Shown here in pieces: positions 26,326 to 34,952 of a stretch of DNA of 64,000 nt. The DNA is from Paraburkholderia ginsengisoli NBRC 100965 (GTDB lineage: Bacteria > Pseudomonadota > Gammaproteobacteria > Burkholderiales > Burkholderiaceae). Each line of letters opens with the position of its first letter. The first letter of the stretch is position 1. The notes beneath the pieces were generated by a model that was not told where the DNA came from, did no database searches, and worked only from the letters and a program-made list of their open reading frames with translations. The position numbers and the translations under genes are program-made. The stretch lies in assembly GCF_000739735.1 (NCBI RefSeq), contig NZ_BBJF01000004.1:434001-498000 (forward strand). The letters run 5' to 3'.

Positions 26326-27303
26326 GTGGCAAGTGACGCAACGAACGCAACGAACGCAACGGACGCAACGGAGACAACGAACGCAACGCGCTCACGCGTG
26401 ACCGTGGTCGGCAGCCTGAACATGGACCTGGTCGCGCGCGCGCCGCGTCTGCCCCATCCCGGCGAGACCCTCGCCGGCCGCACTTTTGCGCAGGTCGCGG
26501 GCGGCAAGGGCGGCAACCAGGCGGTCGCGGCCGCGCGGCTCGGCGCGCAGGTGTCGATGCTCGGCTGCGTCGGCGCGGACAGCAACGGCACGCAGTTGCG
26601 CGCGGGGCTCGAAGCGGAAGGAATCGACTGCGCGGCGCTCGAAACCGGCCAGGCGGCGAGCGGAGTCGCGCTGATCATCGTCGACGATGCGAGCCAGAAC
26701 GCGATCGTGATCGTCGCGGGCAGTAACGGCGAGGTGACGCCTGAAACCGTTGCCCGTCACGAGGCGGTGCTGGCCGCCGCGGAGGTCGTGATCTGCCAGC
26801 TCGAAACCCCGCCCGATGCAGTCCACGCGGCGCTCGCCGCGGCGCGGCGGCTGGGCAAAACGGTGATCCTGAATCCGGCGCCGGCCACCGGGCCATTGCC
26901 GGCCGACTGGCTGCCACTGATCGACTACCTGATTCCGAACGAACTCGAAGCCGCCGCGTTGACCGGCTTGCCGGTCGACACCCCCGAGGACGCGGCCCGG
27001 GCCGCCGCCGCGCTGCGCTCGGCCGGCGCGCGCAATGTGCTGGTGACGCTCGGTGCGCGCGGCGTCGAGGCGCTGCTCGACGGCGCGACGGACGCCACGT
27101 TGTACGAAGCGCCGAAGGTCGAGGCCGTCGATACGACCGCGGCGGGCGATACGTTCATCGGCGGATTCGCGGCGCAGCTTGCGCAGGGCGCGAGCGTCGA
27201 GGCGGCGATCCGGTTCGCGCAGCGCGCGGCTGCGCTGTCGGTGACACGCGCGGGCGCGCAACCGTCGATACCGACACGCGCCGAACTCGACGCGTCGGGG
27301 TGA
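26326..27303 (+). CDS. rbsK: Ribokinase
   Basis: A 325-residue PfkB-family ribokinase. Family motifs are VVGSLNMDLVARAPRLPHPG, VAGGKGGNQAVAAARLGAQV and the catalytic DTTAAGDTFIGGF with Asp275. It phosphorylates ribose to ribose 5-phosphate in the cytoplasm. The GTG start follows AGGGAGGTTGAA. The first 22 residues are unusual: they are encoded by imperfect tandem copies of a nine-base unit (ACGCAACGA) and give a Thr/Asn/Ala run ending before the usual start of the fold at about residue 25. Confidence 0.88.
   Translation: MASDATNATNATDATETTNATRSRVTVVGSLNMDLVARAPRLPHPGETLAGRTFAQVAGGKGGNQAVAAARLGAQVSMLGCVGADSNGTQLRAGLEAEGIDCAALETGQAASGVALIIVDDASQNAIVIVAGSNGEVTPETVARHEAVLAAAEVVICQLETPPDAVHAALAAARRLGKTVILNPAPATGPLPADWLPLIDYLIPNELEAAALTGLPVDTPEDAARAAAALRSAGARNVLVTLGARGVEALLDGATDATLYEAPKVEAVDTTAAGDTFIGGFAAQLAQGASVEAAIRFAQRAAALSVTRAGAQPSIPTRAELDASG
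26336..26391 (+). repeat. Nine-base tandem repeat in the rbsK 5' end
   Basis: Imperfect copies of ACGCAACGA/G follow each other (ACGCAACGA, ACGCAACGA, ACGCAACGG, ACGCAACGG, then AGACAACGA, ACGCAACGC). Because the unit is a multiple of three, gain or loss of copies would change the length of the N-terminus without shifting the frame. Confidence 0.7.
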
Positions 27304-27777
27304 TGGCGAAGCGCGGCGTTTGTGCCGCGCGCGAACGGTGCGGGACGGAGGGGCTTGCGGTGTCGTTTTGAGGGCGCGCCGCGTTGCGCTGGTTTCCGTT
27401 CCGTTTCTCCCGGTTTTGTGAATGCTCGCCGCAGATGCCCGCGCCGCGCGGCCATCCCGCCCCAATCACTTACCCAATCTCCGGCACCCACAGACGAAAC
27501 GGGTTCGGGTCCTCGGCTCCTACTCCACCACGCTTCATTTCGCAAGCTCGTGCCGGCGGTCGGCCACCGGGCAACAGCATTCGCTCGCGCGTCGAAATCC
27601 CTTCCAACTTCTTACAATGCCTTTCTTCATACTTTATAAAGACTTCAAGTATGCGAGTGGGGGTGCCGTAAACGAGGTAATTAGAGCGCTTACTCAAAGT
27701 GCCGGAACGCAGACGCCACACGTTACACAGCGCTGCGTATGCAGCCTCTCATTGTCAAGCACAGGGAACGAACGAGC
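27304..27777 (+). other. Intergenic region between rbsK and the chemoreceptor gene
   Basis: About 470 bases with no convincing gene. GCGCGGC / GCCGCGC (27311-27317 and 27324-27330) form a seven-base hairpin just after rbsK, without a T-run. Further on, CATACTT (27628-27634) and AAGTATG (27647-27653) form an inverted repeat with 12 bases between, in an AT-rich stretch that may hold the promoter of the chemoreceptor gene. Confidence 0.4.
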
Positions 27778-29547
27778 ATGTTGAACAAAGGCATTACGAT
27801 CAAGGCGCGGATTGGCCTCACGATGGCTTTCCTCGCCGCGCTACTGGTTGCCATCGGCGGTTTCGGTTTGGTCGGCATGAGCCGTTCGAACGACGCCTAT
27901 AAGGACACCTTCACCAACGCGATGCCGAGCGCGGTCAACATCGGCAACGCGGAGTTGTACGCGGCGCGCGAGCGTCTCGCGCTCGACCGGGCCGCGTTCA
28001 TGGCCGGCACCCCGGACGCCGCGCCGACGCTCGAACGCGCGCGCTCGATGCGCGCCACATCCGACATGTGGTGGAAAAAGTATCTCGACCTGCCGCGCGA
28101 CGCTGGCGAAGACCGCCTCGCGCAGGACGTCGCCGCCAAACGTGACGCGTTGCATCGTGAGATGGACGCGTTCGCGGCGATCGTCGCGGCGAACGATCAG
28201 AGCAAGATGATCGATGGCGCCAAACGCCTGCAAGCAACCTACAACGACCTGGCGATCGCCGACGACGCGGTGCGCAAGCTCCAGTTCGACTCGGCCAGGA
28301 GCGGCTATGACGAGGCGCAGGGCAGTTTCGACGTGTTCCGCCTGGTCAGCCTGGGCGCGTTGGTGGTCGGCGTCGTCGCGGCGGCGCTGTCGTATCTGAC
28401 GCTCAGTCGCTCGATTTCCCGGCCGCTCGGCGAAGCGCTCGGTCATTTCGACGCGATCGCCGCCGGCGATCTGCGTCGTCCGGTGGTCGTGAGTTCGCGC
28501 GACGAAATGGGGCAGTTGCTCGAAGGAATCGCCAGAATGCAGCGCAGCCTCACCGAAACGGTGCGCACCGTGAGGAGCGGCAGCGAGTCGATCGCGACGG
28601 CGACGCGTCAGATCGCGGCGGGCAATATCGATCTGTCGTCGCGGACCGAGGAGCAGGCGTCGGCGCTCCAGGAAACAGCGTCGAGCATGGAAGAGCTGAC
28701 CGGCACGGTCAAGCAGAACGCCGACAACGCACGCCAGGCGAGCGCGCTCGCGGCCAACGCGTCGGAGATCGCCAATAGGGGCAGCGCGGTGGTCGGCCAG
28801 GTGGTCGGCACGATGGGCGACATCAACCAGAGCTCGGCGAAGATCGCGGACATCATTTCGATCATCGAAGGCATCGCATTCCAGACCAACATTCTCGCGC
28901 TGAACGCGGCCGTCGAAGCGGCGCGCGCCGGTGAGGAAGGCCGCGGCTTCGCGGTGGTCGCGGGCGAAGTGCGCAGCCTTGCGCAGCGCTCGTCGGCGGC
29001 GGCCAAGGAGATCAAGGAACTGATCGACACATCGGTCGAGCGGGTGCAGTCGGGCTCGGCGTTGGTCGACGAAGCGGGCCGCACGATGACCGAGATCATC
29101 GGCGCGGTGCAACGCGTGACCGACATCATGGGCGAGATCGCCGCAGCGTCGGAAGAGCAGAGCAGTGGCATCGATCAGGTCGCGCGCGCCGTCACGCAGA
29201 TGGACGAGGTCACGCAGCAGAACGCGGCGCTGGTCGAGGAAGCCGCGGCGGCCGCATCGTCGCTGGAAGACCAGGCGGGCAAGCTGCGCACCGCGGTCGC
29301 GGTGTTCCAGGTCGAAGACGGCGGTTATAAGGCGCCGACCAGCGCGGCGCCGAAGCGTTCAGCCGCGCCGGTGCGCACGATTGCGGCAACTGCGCGCAAG
29401 GCGGGGTTCGCCGGTTCGTCTGCTTCGTCGGTTGCGAGGGCATCTGCCGTGACTGCGCAGGCCGCGGCCGCGCCGACCCGCACACCGGCCAAAGCTACGG
29501 CGACCGCAACGGCCAGTGGCGGTGATCAGGATTGGGAGACGTTCTAA
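27778..29547 (+). CDS. Methyl-accepting chemotaxis protein with CheR-docking pentapeptide
   Basis: A 589-residue chemoreceptor. Order: short cytoplasmic start, TM1 ([20 protein letters not shown]), a periplasmic four-helix-bundle-type domain of about 150 residues, TM2 ([19 protein letters not shown]), HAMP, then the signalling domain with the conserved hairpin tip [20 protein letters not shown]. The C-terminus is an Ala/Pro/Thr-rich tether ending DWETF, a variant of the NWETF pentapeptide that tethers CheR and CheB in high-abundance receptors. The start at 27778 follows CAGGGAACGAACGAGC. The ligand is unknown. Confidence 0.9.
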   Translation: MLNKGITIKARIGLTMAFLAALLVAIGGFGLVGMSRSNDAYKDTFTNAMPSAVNIGNAELYAARERLALDRAAFMAGTPDAAPTLERARSMRATSDMWWKKYLDLPRDAGEDRLAQDVAAKRDALHREMDAFAAIVAANDQSKMIDGAKRLQATYNDLAIADDAVRKLQFDSARSGYDEAQGSFDVFRLVSLGALVVGVVAAALSYLTLSRSISRPLGEALGHFDAIAAGDLRRPVVVSSRDEMGQLLEGIARMQRSLTETVRTVRSGSESIATATRQIAAGNIDLSSRTEEQASALQETASSMEELTGTVKQNADNARQASALAANASEIANRGSAVVGQVVGTMGDINQSSAKIADIISIIEGIAFQTNILALNAAVEAARAGEEGRGFAVVAGEVRSLAQRSSAAAKEIKELIDTSVERVQSGSALVDEAGRTMTEIIGAVQRVTDIMGEIAAASEEQSSGIDQVARAVTQMDEVTQQNAALVEEAAAAASSLEDQAGKLRTAVAVFQVEDGGYKAPTSAAPKRSAAPVRTIAATARKAGFAGSSASSVARASAVTAQAAAAPTRTPAKATATATASGGDQDWETF

Positions 29548-29689
29548 GCGGCGGCTGCACGCGAGTCGATGCGCTCGCGCGAGCTGATGAATAGTCTCGC
29601 GCGAACGCGTTCAACGCCGCGCAACATTCATTCCCGGCGATGCATCCAGGCAAGGGACGTCGCCTCCGAATGAACTCTGCAGCCCGCGA

Positions 29690-29723
29690 GGCCGCGAGTG
29701 CCCAGGCATTCGCGGTCTTTTTT
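29690..29723 (+). terminator. Rho-independent terminator after the chemoreceptor gene
   Basis: GGCCGCGAGTGCC (29690-29702) pairs with GGCATTCGCGGTC (29705-29717), with two G-T pairs, and is followed by six T. It ends the chemoreceptor transcript about 140 bases after the stop codon. The rest of the stretch to 29947 shows no gene and must hold the promoter of the next gene. Confidence 0.65.
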
Positions 29724-29947
29724 CATGGTGTGCGCACCAACCAACGTTTGCGTCGATAGTCCGCACCCTGGCGGGCGCCGCGATCCGGTACATTGACGGG
29801 CGCGGCCATCGCTTGCCACGGCATCATCGCTCGCGCAGCGTCGATCCGGACGCGTGAGCGCCGGTCTTCGAACGCTGCAACGCGTGGCTTCTTCCAATCC
29901 CTCACATCACCATGACCCGCCCAATGCGCCAGCCAGAAAGGACCGAC

Positions 29948-30709
29948 ATGACGCCACACGACCTCGCGCACCGCCTAGTCGAAGCGCGCCGGCAGCATCG
30001 CCCCATCGATGCGCCCGCACCCGACAGCCTGCCGCCCGATGCGGCGACCGCGTATGCGATCCAGCAGGCGGTGATCGCGGGCCTCGGCGAATCGACCGGC
30101 GCGTGGAAGATCGGCGCGCGAGCGCCGGGCGGGGCCGCCGCGGGTGCGCCGATCCCGGCGTCGCTCGTGCTGCCGTCGCCGGCGCGGGTCGCGCATGGCG
30201 ATTTTTTCCGGGTGCTGGTGGAACTCGAGATCGCCTTCCGTTTCGCCGAGGCAATCGAGCCGCGCGGCCGTGCGTATGCGCGCGACGAGGTGCTCTCGAA
30301 GGTCAGCGTCGTGTTGCCCGCGATCGAGATCGTCGATAGCCGTTTCAGCGAATGGCCGAATGTCGCGCCGCTCGCGCAATTGGCCGATGCGCAGAACAAC
30401 GGCGCGTTGATCACCGGCCATCCGCTCGCTTATGCGGGTCTCGCACGCGGCTTCGACTTCGTGTCGCCGGAACTGGAGCTGAGCTTCGACGGCGAGTCGC
30501 TGGTGCCGGACGCGACCGGCAATCCCGCGGGCGATCCGCGCGAACTGCTGGTGTGGTTCGTCAACCATTGCGCGGCCATGGGCATCACGATCGAGCCGGA
30601 CTGGACGCTCACCACCGGTTCGTACGTCGGCGCACATAGGGTGGAGAAGCCGGGCATCGTGCGTGGCCACATTGACGGTCTTGGCGAAGTGGAGATTGAA
30701 CTGACCTGA
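29948..30709 (+). CDS. 2-keto-4-pentenoate hydratase-like protein
   Basis: A 253-residue member of the fumarylacetoacetate hydrolase/hydratase superfamily, closest to 2-keto-4-pentenoate hydratases (MhpD/TesE type). Characteristic segments are TGAWKIGARAP, VELEIAFRF and LPAIEIVDSRFSEWP, where the acidic residues would bind Mg2+, and GNPAGDPRELLVWFVNH. It would add water to a dienoate intermediate in aromatic ring breakdown; it stands alone here, without other catabolic genes, so the true substrate is uncertain. The start at 29948 is preferred over 29912 because AAAGGACCGAC precedes it and the fold begins there. Confidence 0.78.
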   Translation: MTPHDLAHRLVEARRQHRPIDAPAPDSLPPDAATAYAIQQAVIAGLGESTGAWKIGARAPGGAAAGAPIPASLVLPSPARVAHGDFFRVLVELEIAFRFAEAIEPRGRAYARDEVLSKVSVVLPAIEIVDSRFSEWPNVAPLAQLADAQNNGALITGHPLAYAGLARGFDFVSPELELSFDGESLVPDATGNPAGDPRELLVWFVNHCAAMGITIEPDWTLTTGSYVGAHRVEKPGIVRGHIDGLGEVEIELT

Positions 30710-30783
30710 ACCGAAGAACGCGTCGCTCGTATCGCGCGCCCATTACAGCACTGCCTGTTACAACACATTACGACGCTTCATTC

Positions 30784-30815
30784 AAACGGCTGCCCTGGGC
30801 GGCCGTTTTATTTTT
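30784..30815 (+). terminator. Terminator after the hydratase gene
   Basis: AAACGGCTGCC and GGCGGCCGTTT form a stem of about eleven pairs (one G-T) with a very short loop, followed by a T-rich run (TTTTATTTTT). Confidence 0.65.
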
Positions 30816-31471
30816 GACGCATCCGCGCTCGCGGCTTTGCCGTATACACCTATGAAAACGATCCGTTGCGTTGTCGTGATTGAGATGGAAGAAGGGCAAC
30901 CCTCTTGTCGACGCGGTTAATCCAAACGGTGCAGCACGCATGACTCGCGCGACGACTCACGCAGTGGGACGATGCAGCGGAACAAAACGCGCCGCGCGTT
31001 GACGAACCGCCTGACGATGTCCGCGTGGACATGTAACAGACGCGTACGCATGTCGACCGGATGCGTGTGTGGTGCGTTGAAGAAAAATGTGACCGGGCAT
31101 GAAAAACGCATGACGTCTGCGCGTTCAGTGAGAAAGTGTGCGTGCGCAGACAGCATCTCCGATCGAGCAGCGGGATCGTTGGATCGCGACGATGAAGCGA
31201 TGTGATGAAGTCGTGCAGGAGCACTGAGCAGCAGTGCGGTGGTCGATTGCAGCCACCTTGTGAGACCGCAATCGCTGTGATGTGAGTGCAAGATTGTAGG
31301 TGGTCGAAACTTGCTTTCCAAGTGATGAATGTCGGGATGCGGTTACGGCGCGATTTTCGCAACGTAGTCCGTGAAAAAAAATTTAAAAGGGTTTAGGATG
31401 AATTCGAGCGATGTCGTTTCCGAATAGCGCGCCGCGCACGACATCGGTCTAGACTTCGGCGAGGAGGTAGC
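30816..31471 (+). other. Long structured leader region upstream of prkA
   Basis: About 650 bases of lower GC than the flanks and without a convincing gene. Several perfect dyads are visible: GTCTGCGC/GCGCAGAC (31115-31122 and 31144-31151), GCACTG-AGCAG-CAGTGC (31221-31237) and CGATTGC/GCAATCG (31244-31250 and 31268-31274). The last 110 bases are AT-rich (GTGAAAAAAAATTTAAAAGG). A long untranslated leader or an unlisted small RNA is possible. I found no clear sigma-54 promoter. Confidence 0.4.
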
Positions 31472-33394
31472 ATGGATATCTACAGCAGTTTCGCGACCCG
31501 CTTCGAGAAAACGCGAGAAGATGAACTCTCGCTCGAGGAGTACCTCGCGCTCTGCAAAGACAATCCCGCCGCGTACGCCACGGCTGGCGAACGCATGTTG
31601 ACGGCAATCGGTGAACCGGAACAGATCGACACTCGCAACGATCCGCGCCTGTCGCGCATCTTCGCGAACAAGGTCATCAAGGTATACCCCGCATTCCGTG
31701 AGTTCTACGGAATGGAAGAGGTGATCGAGCAGGTGGTCGCCTACTTCCGGCACTCGGCCCAGGGGCTCGAAGAAAAGAAGCAGATTCTGTATCTGTTGGG
31801 CCCGGTCGGCGGCGGCAAATCGTCGATCGCGGAACGTCTGAAGCAACTCATGGAACGCGTGCCGTTTTACGCGATCAAGGGTTCGCCTGTGAACGAGTCG
31901 CCTCTCGGTCTGTTCGACTATGAGGAGGACGGCCCGATTCTCGAAGAACAATACGGCATTCCACGCCGCTACCTGAAAAGCATCCTCAGTCCGTGGGCCG
32001 TCAAACGCCTGCACGAATACAACGGCGACATCCGCAAATTCCGCGTGGTGCGTCGCTACCCGTCGATCCTTCGCCAGATCGGTATCGCCAAGACCGAGCC
32101 GGGCGACGAGAACAATCAGGATATCTCGTCACTGGTCGGCAAGGTCGACATCCGCAAGCTCGAACAGTATGCGCAGGACGACGCCGACGCGTACAGCTAC
32201 TCCGGTGGCCTGTGTCTCGCGAATCAGGGCCTGCTCGAATTCGTCGAAATGTTCAAGGCGCCGATCAAGGTCCTGCATCCGTTGCTGACTGCAACCCAGG
32301 AAGGCAACTTCAAGGGCACGGAAGGCTTCGGTGCGATTCCGTTCGACGGCGTGATCCTCGCTCACTCGAACGAGTCGGAGTGGAAGGCGTTCCGCAATAA
32401 CCGCAACAACGAAGCACTGCTCGACCGGATCTTCGTTGTGAAGGTGCCGTACTGCCTGCGCTACGGCGAAGAGGTCAAGATCTACGAGAAGCTGCTGCGT
32501 AACTCGTCGCTGGCGAACGCGGTGTGCGCACCGGGCACGTTGAAGATGATGGCGCAGATGTCGGTGCTCACGCGCTTGCAGGAACCGGAGAATTCCAGCC
32601 TGTTCTCGAAGATGCAGGTCTACGACGGCGAGAATCTGAAGGACACCGATCCGAAGGCCAAGTCGTATCAGGAGTATCGCGACTTCGCGGGCGTGGATGA
32701 AGGGATGACCGGCGTGTCGACCCGCTTCGCGTTCAAGATCATGTCGCGCGTGTTCAACTTCGATTCGACCGAGGTCGCGGCCAATCCGGTGCACCTGATG
32801 TACGTGCTCGAACAGCAGATCGAACGCGAGCAGTTCCCGCCGGAAACCGAGCAGAAGTATCTGTCCTTCATCAAGGACGTGCTTGCGTCGCGCTATGCGG
32901 AGTTCATCGGCAAGGAGATTCAGACCGCGTATCTGGAGTCGTATTCGGAGTACGGTCAGAACATCTTCGATCGCTATGTGACGTACGCGGACTTCTGGAT
33001 TCAGGATCAGGAGTTCCGCGACCACGACACCGGCGAGAGCTTCGACCGCGCGGCGCTGAACGCCGAACTGGAGAAGATCGAGAAGCCTGCGGGCATCAGT
33101 AATCCGAAGGACTTCCGCAACGAGATCGTGAACTTCGTGCTGCGTGCGCGTGCTGCCAATGGCGGGAAAAATCCTGCGTGGGTCAGTTACGAAAAGCTGC
33201 GCGTCGTGATCGAAAAGAAGATGTTCTCGAACACGGAGGAACTGCTGCCGGTGATCTCGTTCAACGCCAAGGGCTCGGCGGAAGAGCAGCGCAAGCACGA
33301 AGATTTCGTCAATCGCATGGTGACGAAGGGCTATACGCCGAAGCAGGTGCGCCTGCTGTGTGACTGGTATCTGCGCGTGCGCAAATCGTCGTGA
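31472..33394 (+). CDS. prkA: PrkA/YeaG-family serine protein kinase
   Basis: A 640-residue PrkA protein. The N-terminal AAA-type domain carries Walker A GPVGGGKSS at 110-118, and the C-terminal half is the PrkA kinase-like region (about residues 400-640, ending KQVRLLCDWYLRVRKSS). Length matches E. coli YeaG (644 residues). PrkA/YeaG acts in nutrient-starvation and stationary-phase stress, and works together with YeaH. The ATG follows GAGGAGGTAGC, a very strong site. It heads the prkA-yeaH-spoVR set, separated from yeaH by 286 bases that contain palindromic repeats. Confidence 0.94.
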   Translation: MDIYSSFATRFEKTREDELSLEEYLALCKDNPAAYATAGERMLTAIGEPEQIDTRNDPRLSRIFANKVIKVYPAFREFYGMEEVIEQVVAYFRHSAQGLEEKKQILYLLGPVGGGKSSIAERLKQLMERVPFYAIKGSPVNESPLGLFDYEEDGPILEEQYGIPRRYLKSILSPWAVKRLHEYNGDIRKFRVVRRYPSILRQIGIAKTEPGDENNQDISSLVGKVDIRKLEQYAQDDADAYSYSGGLCLANQGLLEFVEMFKAPIKVLHPLLTATQEGNFKGTEGFGAIPFDGVILAHSNESEWKAFRNNRNNEALLDRIFVVKVPYCLRYGEEVKIYEKLLRNSSLANAVCAPGTLKMMAQMSVLTRLQEPENSSLFSKMQVYDGENLKDTDPKAKSYQEYRDFAGVDEGMTGVSTRFAFKIMSRVFNFDSTEVAANPVHLMYVLEQQIEREQFPPETEQKYLSFIKDVLASRYAEFIGKEIQTAYLESYSEYGQNIFDRYVTYADFWIQDQEFRDHDTGESFDRAALNAELEKIEKPAGISNPKDFRNEIVNFVLRARAANGGKNPAWVSYEKLRVVIEKKMFSNTEELLPVISFNAKGSAEEQRKHEDFVNRMVTKGYTPKQVRLLCDWYLRVRKSS

Positions 33395-33567
33395 TGCGCA
33401 TGGCGTGCCGCCCGCGCGCTGGAAACGCGCGGGCACCTTGCGAGGCGCGGGCTGTCTGGACATAGAGCGTTGCTGGCATTGCGCCAGGCGGCGTGCGTCT
33501 CGCGCACCGGAAATAGTAGTGCAGTGCATGGGATCGAAGTAGGCTCTCAAGCGCGAACTCTAATCGG

Positions 33568-33654
33568 CATGCTTTGCATGTGATCGGGTAGCGCTAAAGC
33601 GCTACCTCTCGTCGACTTGCTCTGCATGGGGTCGGGGTGAGCGCTAAAGCGCTA
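33568..33654 (+). repeat. Duplicated palindromic element between prkA and yeaH
   Basis: AGCGCTAAAGCGCTA occurs twice, at 33590-33604 and 33640-33654. The first copy is part of the perfect hairpin GTAGCGCTAAAGCGCTAC (33588-33605). Each copy is preceded by a similar 20-base segment (GCTTTGCATGTGATCGGG versus GCTCTGCATGGGGTCGGG), so about 35 bases are duplicated. A small hairpin CATGC-TTT-GCATG (33568-33580) precedes the first copy. The element sits between two genes expected to be co-transcribed. Confidence 0.7.
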
Positions 33655-33680
33655 ACGCCGACCGACACGGGAGACCGGGC

Positions 33681-34952
33681 GTGCTTCATCAAATCATCGA
33701 CCGCAGGTTGGCAGGCAAGAACAAGAGCATTGCAAATCGCGAGCGTTTTTTGCGTCGCGTCAAAAACTACATTCGTCGCGCCGTTTCGGAAGCGGTACGC
33801 GATCGCAGCATTAAAGACATCCAGAACACCCAGAGCATTACGATTCCGCGCAAGGACATTGCGGAACCGTCGTTCCGACATGGCCCGGGCGGCAAGCGGG
33901 AAATGGTGCATCCGGGCAACTCGGACTATATCCGCGGCGACAAGATTCAGCGCCCACAAGGGGGCGGCGGTGGAGGCGGGGGCAATCAGGCCAGCAACGA
34001 AGGAGAAGGTCAGGACGACTTCGTGTTCGAACTGAGCCGCGAAGAATTCATGCAGTACTTCTTCGACGACCTCGAACTGCCGCGTCTCGTCAAAACCCAT
34101 CTGATGGCGGTGCCCACGTGGAAAAGCATCCGCGCGGGCTGGGCCGCCGAAGGCACGCCGAACAACATCGACGTGGTCCGTTCGTTGCGCAGCGCGCTCG
34201 GCCGGCGCATCGCGCTCGGTGCGCCGCTCGTCAACCAGCTGCACGAAATGGAACGGCAGCTCGAAGCGATGAAGGCCGATCCCGCCGATCGCCGCGACGA
34301 GATCAAGCTGCTCGAAGAGGAAATCCATCATTTGCGCGGCCGCATCTGGCGGATTCCGTTCATCGATCCGTTCGATCTGCGCTACGTGAACCGCGTGAAG
34401 CAGCCCACACCGTCGAGCCAGGCCGTGATGTTCTGTCTGATGGATGTGTCCGGTTCGATGGACGAGCAACGCAAGGACCTCGCCAAGCGCTTCTTCATTC
34501 TGTTGTATCTGTTCCTGAAGCGTAACTACGAGAAAATCGAAGTGGTCTTCATTCGCCACCACACACGCGCCGAAGAGGTCGATGAAGACACGTTCTTCCA
34601 TTCGACCGAAAGCGGCGGTACGGTGGTGTCGAGCGCGCTCGAACTGATGCAGAAGGTGATGGACGAGCGCTACTCGCCGACTGAATGGAATATTTACGGG
34701 GCGCAGGCTTCGGACGGCGACAACTGGACCGACGACTCGCCGAAGTGCCGCAAGATACTCTCGGATGACATCCTGGAGAAGGTGCGCTATTTTGCGTATA
34801 TTCAGGTCACGCCCGAAGAGCAGAACCTGTGGCTCGAATATGCGCAGCTCGCGCTGAGCCAGCCGCATATGGCGATGAAAAAGGTCGAAACCGCGGCCGA
34901 TATTTATCCGGTATTTCGCGAGCTGTTTGAAAAGCAGGTGGCGTCTTCATGA
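33681..34952 (+). CDS. yeaH: YeaH/YhbH family protein (DUF444, von Willebrand A-like)
   Basis: A 423-residue YeaH-type protein starting at GTG (site GGGAGACCGGGC). The N-terminal part is basic (MLHQIIDRRLAGKNKSIANR), then a poly-Gly stretch of eight residues at about 94-101 forms a flexible linker. The C-terminal half has a von Willebrand A-like MIDAS motif, LMDVSGSMDEQ (Asp255-Ser259). Length fits E. coli YeaH (427 residues). It is the regular partner of PrkA/YeaG in starvation response; the molecular role is not settled. Its stop codon overlaps the next start by ATGA. Confidence 0.93.
   Translation: MLHQIIDRRLAGKNKSIANRERFLRRVKNYIRRAVSEAVRDRSIKDIQNTQSITIPRKDIAEPSFRHGPGGKREMVHPGNSDYIRGDKIQRPQGGGGGGGGNQASNEGEGQDDFVFELSREEFMQYFFDDLELPRLVKTHLMAVPTWKSIRAGWAAEGTPNNIDVVRSLRSALGRRIALGAPLVNQLHEMERQLEAMKADPADRRDEIKLLEEEIHHLRGRIWRIPFIDPFDLRYVNRVKQPTPSSQAVMFCLMDVSGSMDEQRKDLAKRFFILLYLFLKRNYEKIEVVFIRHHTRAEEVDEDTFFHSTESGGTVVSSALELMQKVMDERYSPTEWNIYGAQASDGDNWTDDSPKCRKILSDDILEKVRYFAYIQVTPEEQNLWLEYAQLALSQPHMAMKKVETAADIYPVFRELFEKQVASS

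Noticed and set aside
27600..27777. Possible sigma-28 promoter before the first chemoreceptor.
   Set aside because: No sequence close to TAAA-N15-GCCGATAA was found; only an unrelated CATACTT/AAGTATG dyad.
30850..31362. Minus-strand open frame of 170 codons upstream of prkA.
   Set aside because: Ser/Cys/Arg/His-rich, no ribosome site and no recognised family; more likely chance in a lower-GC leader.
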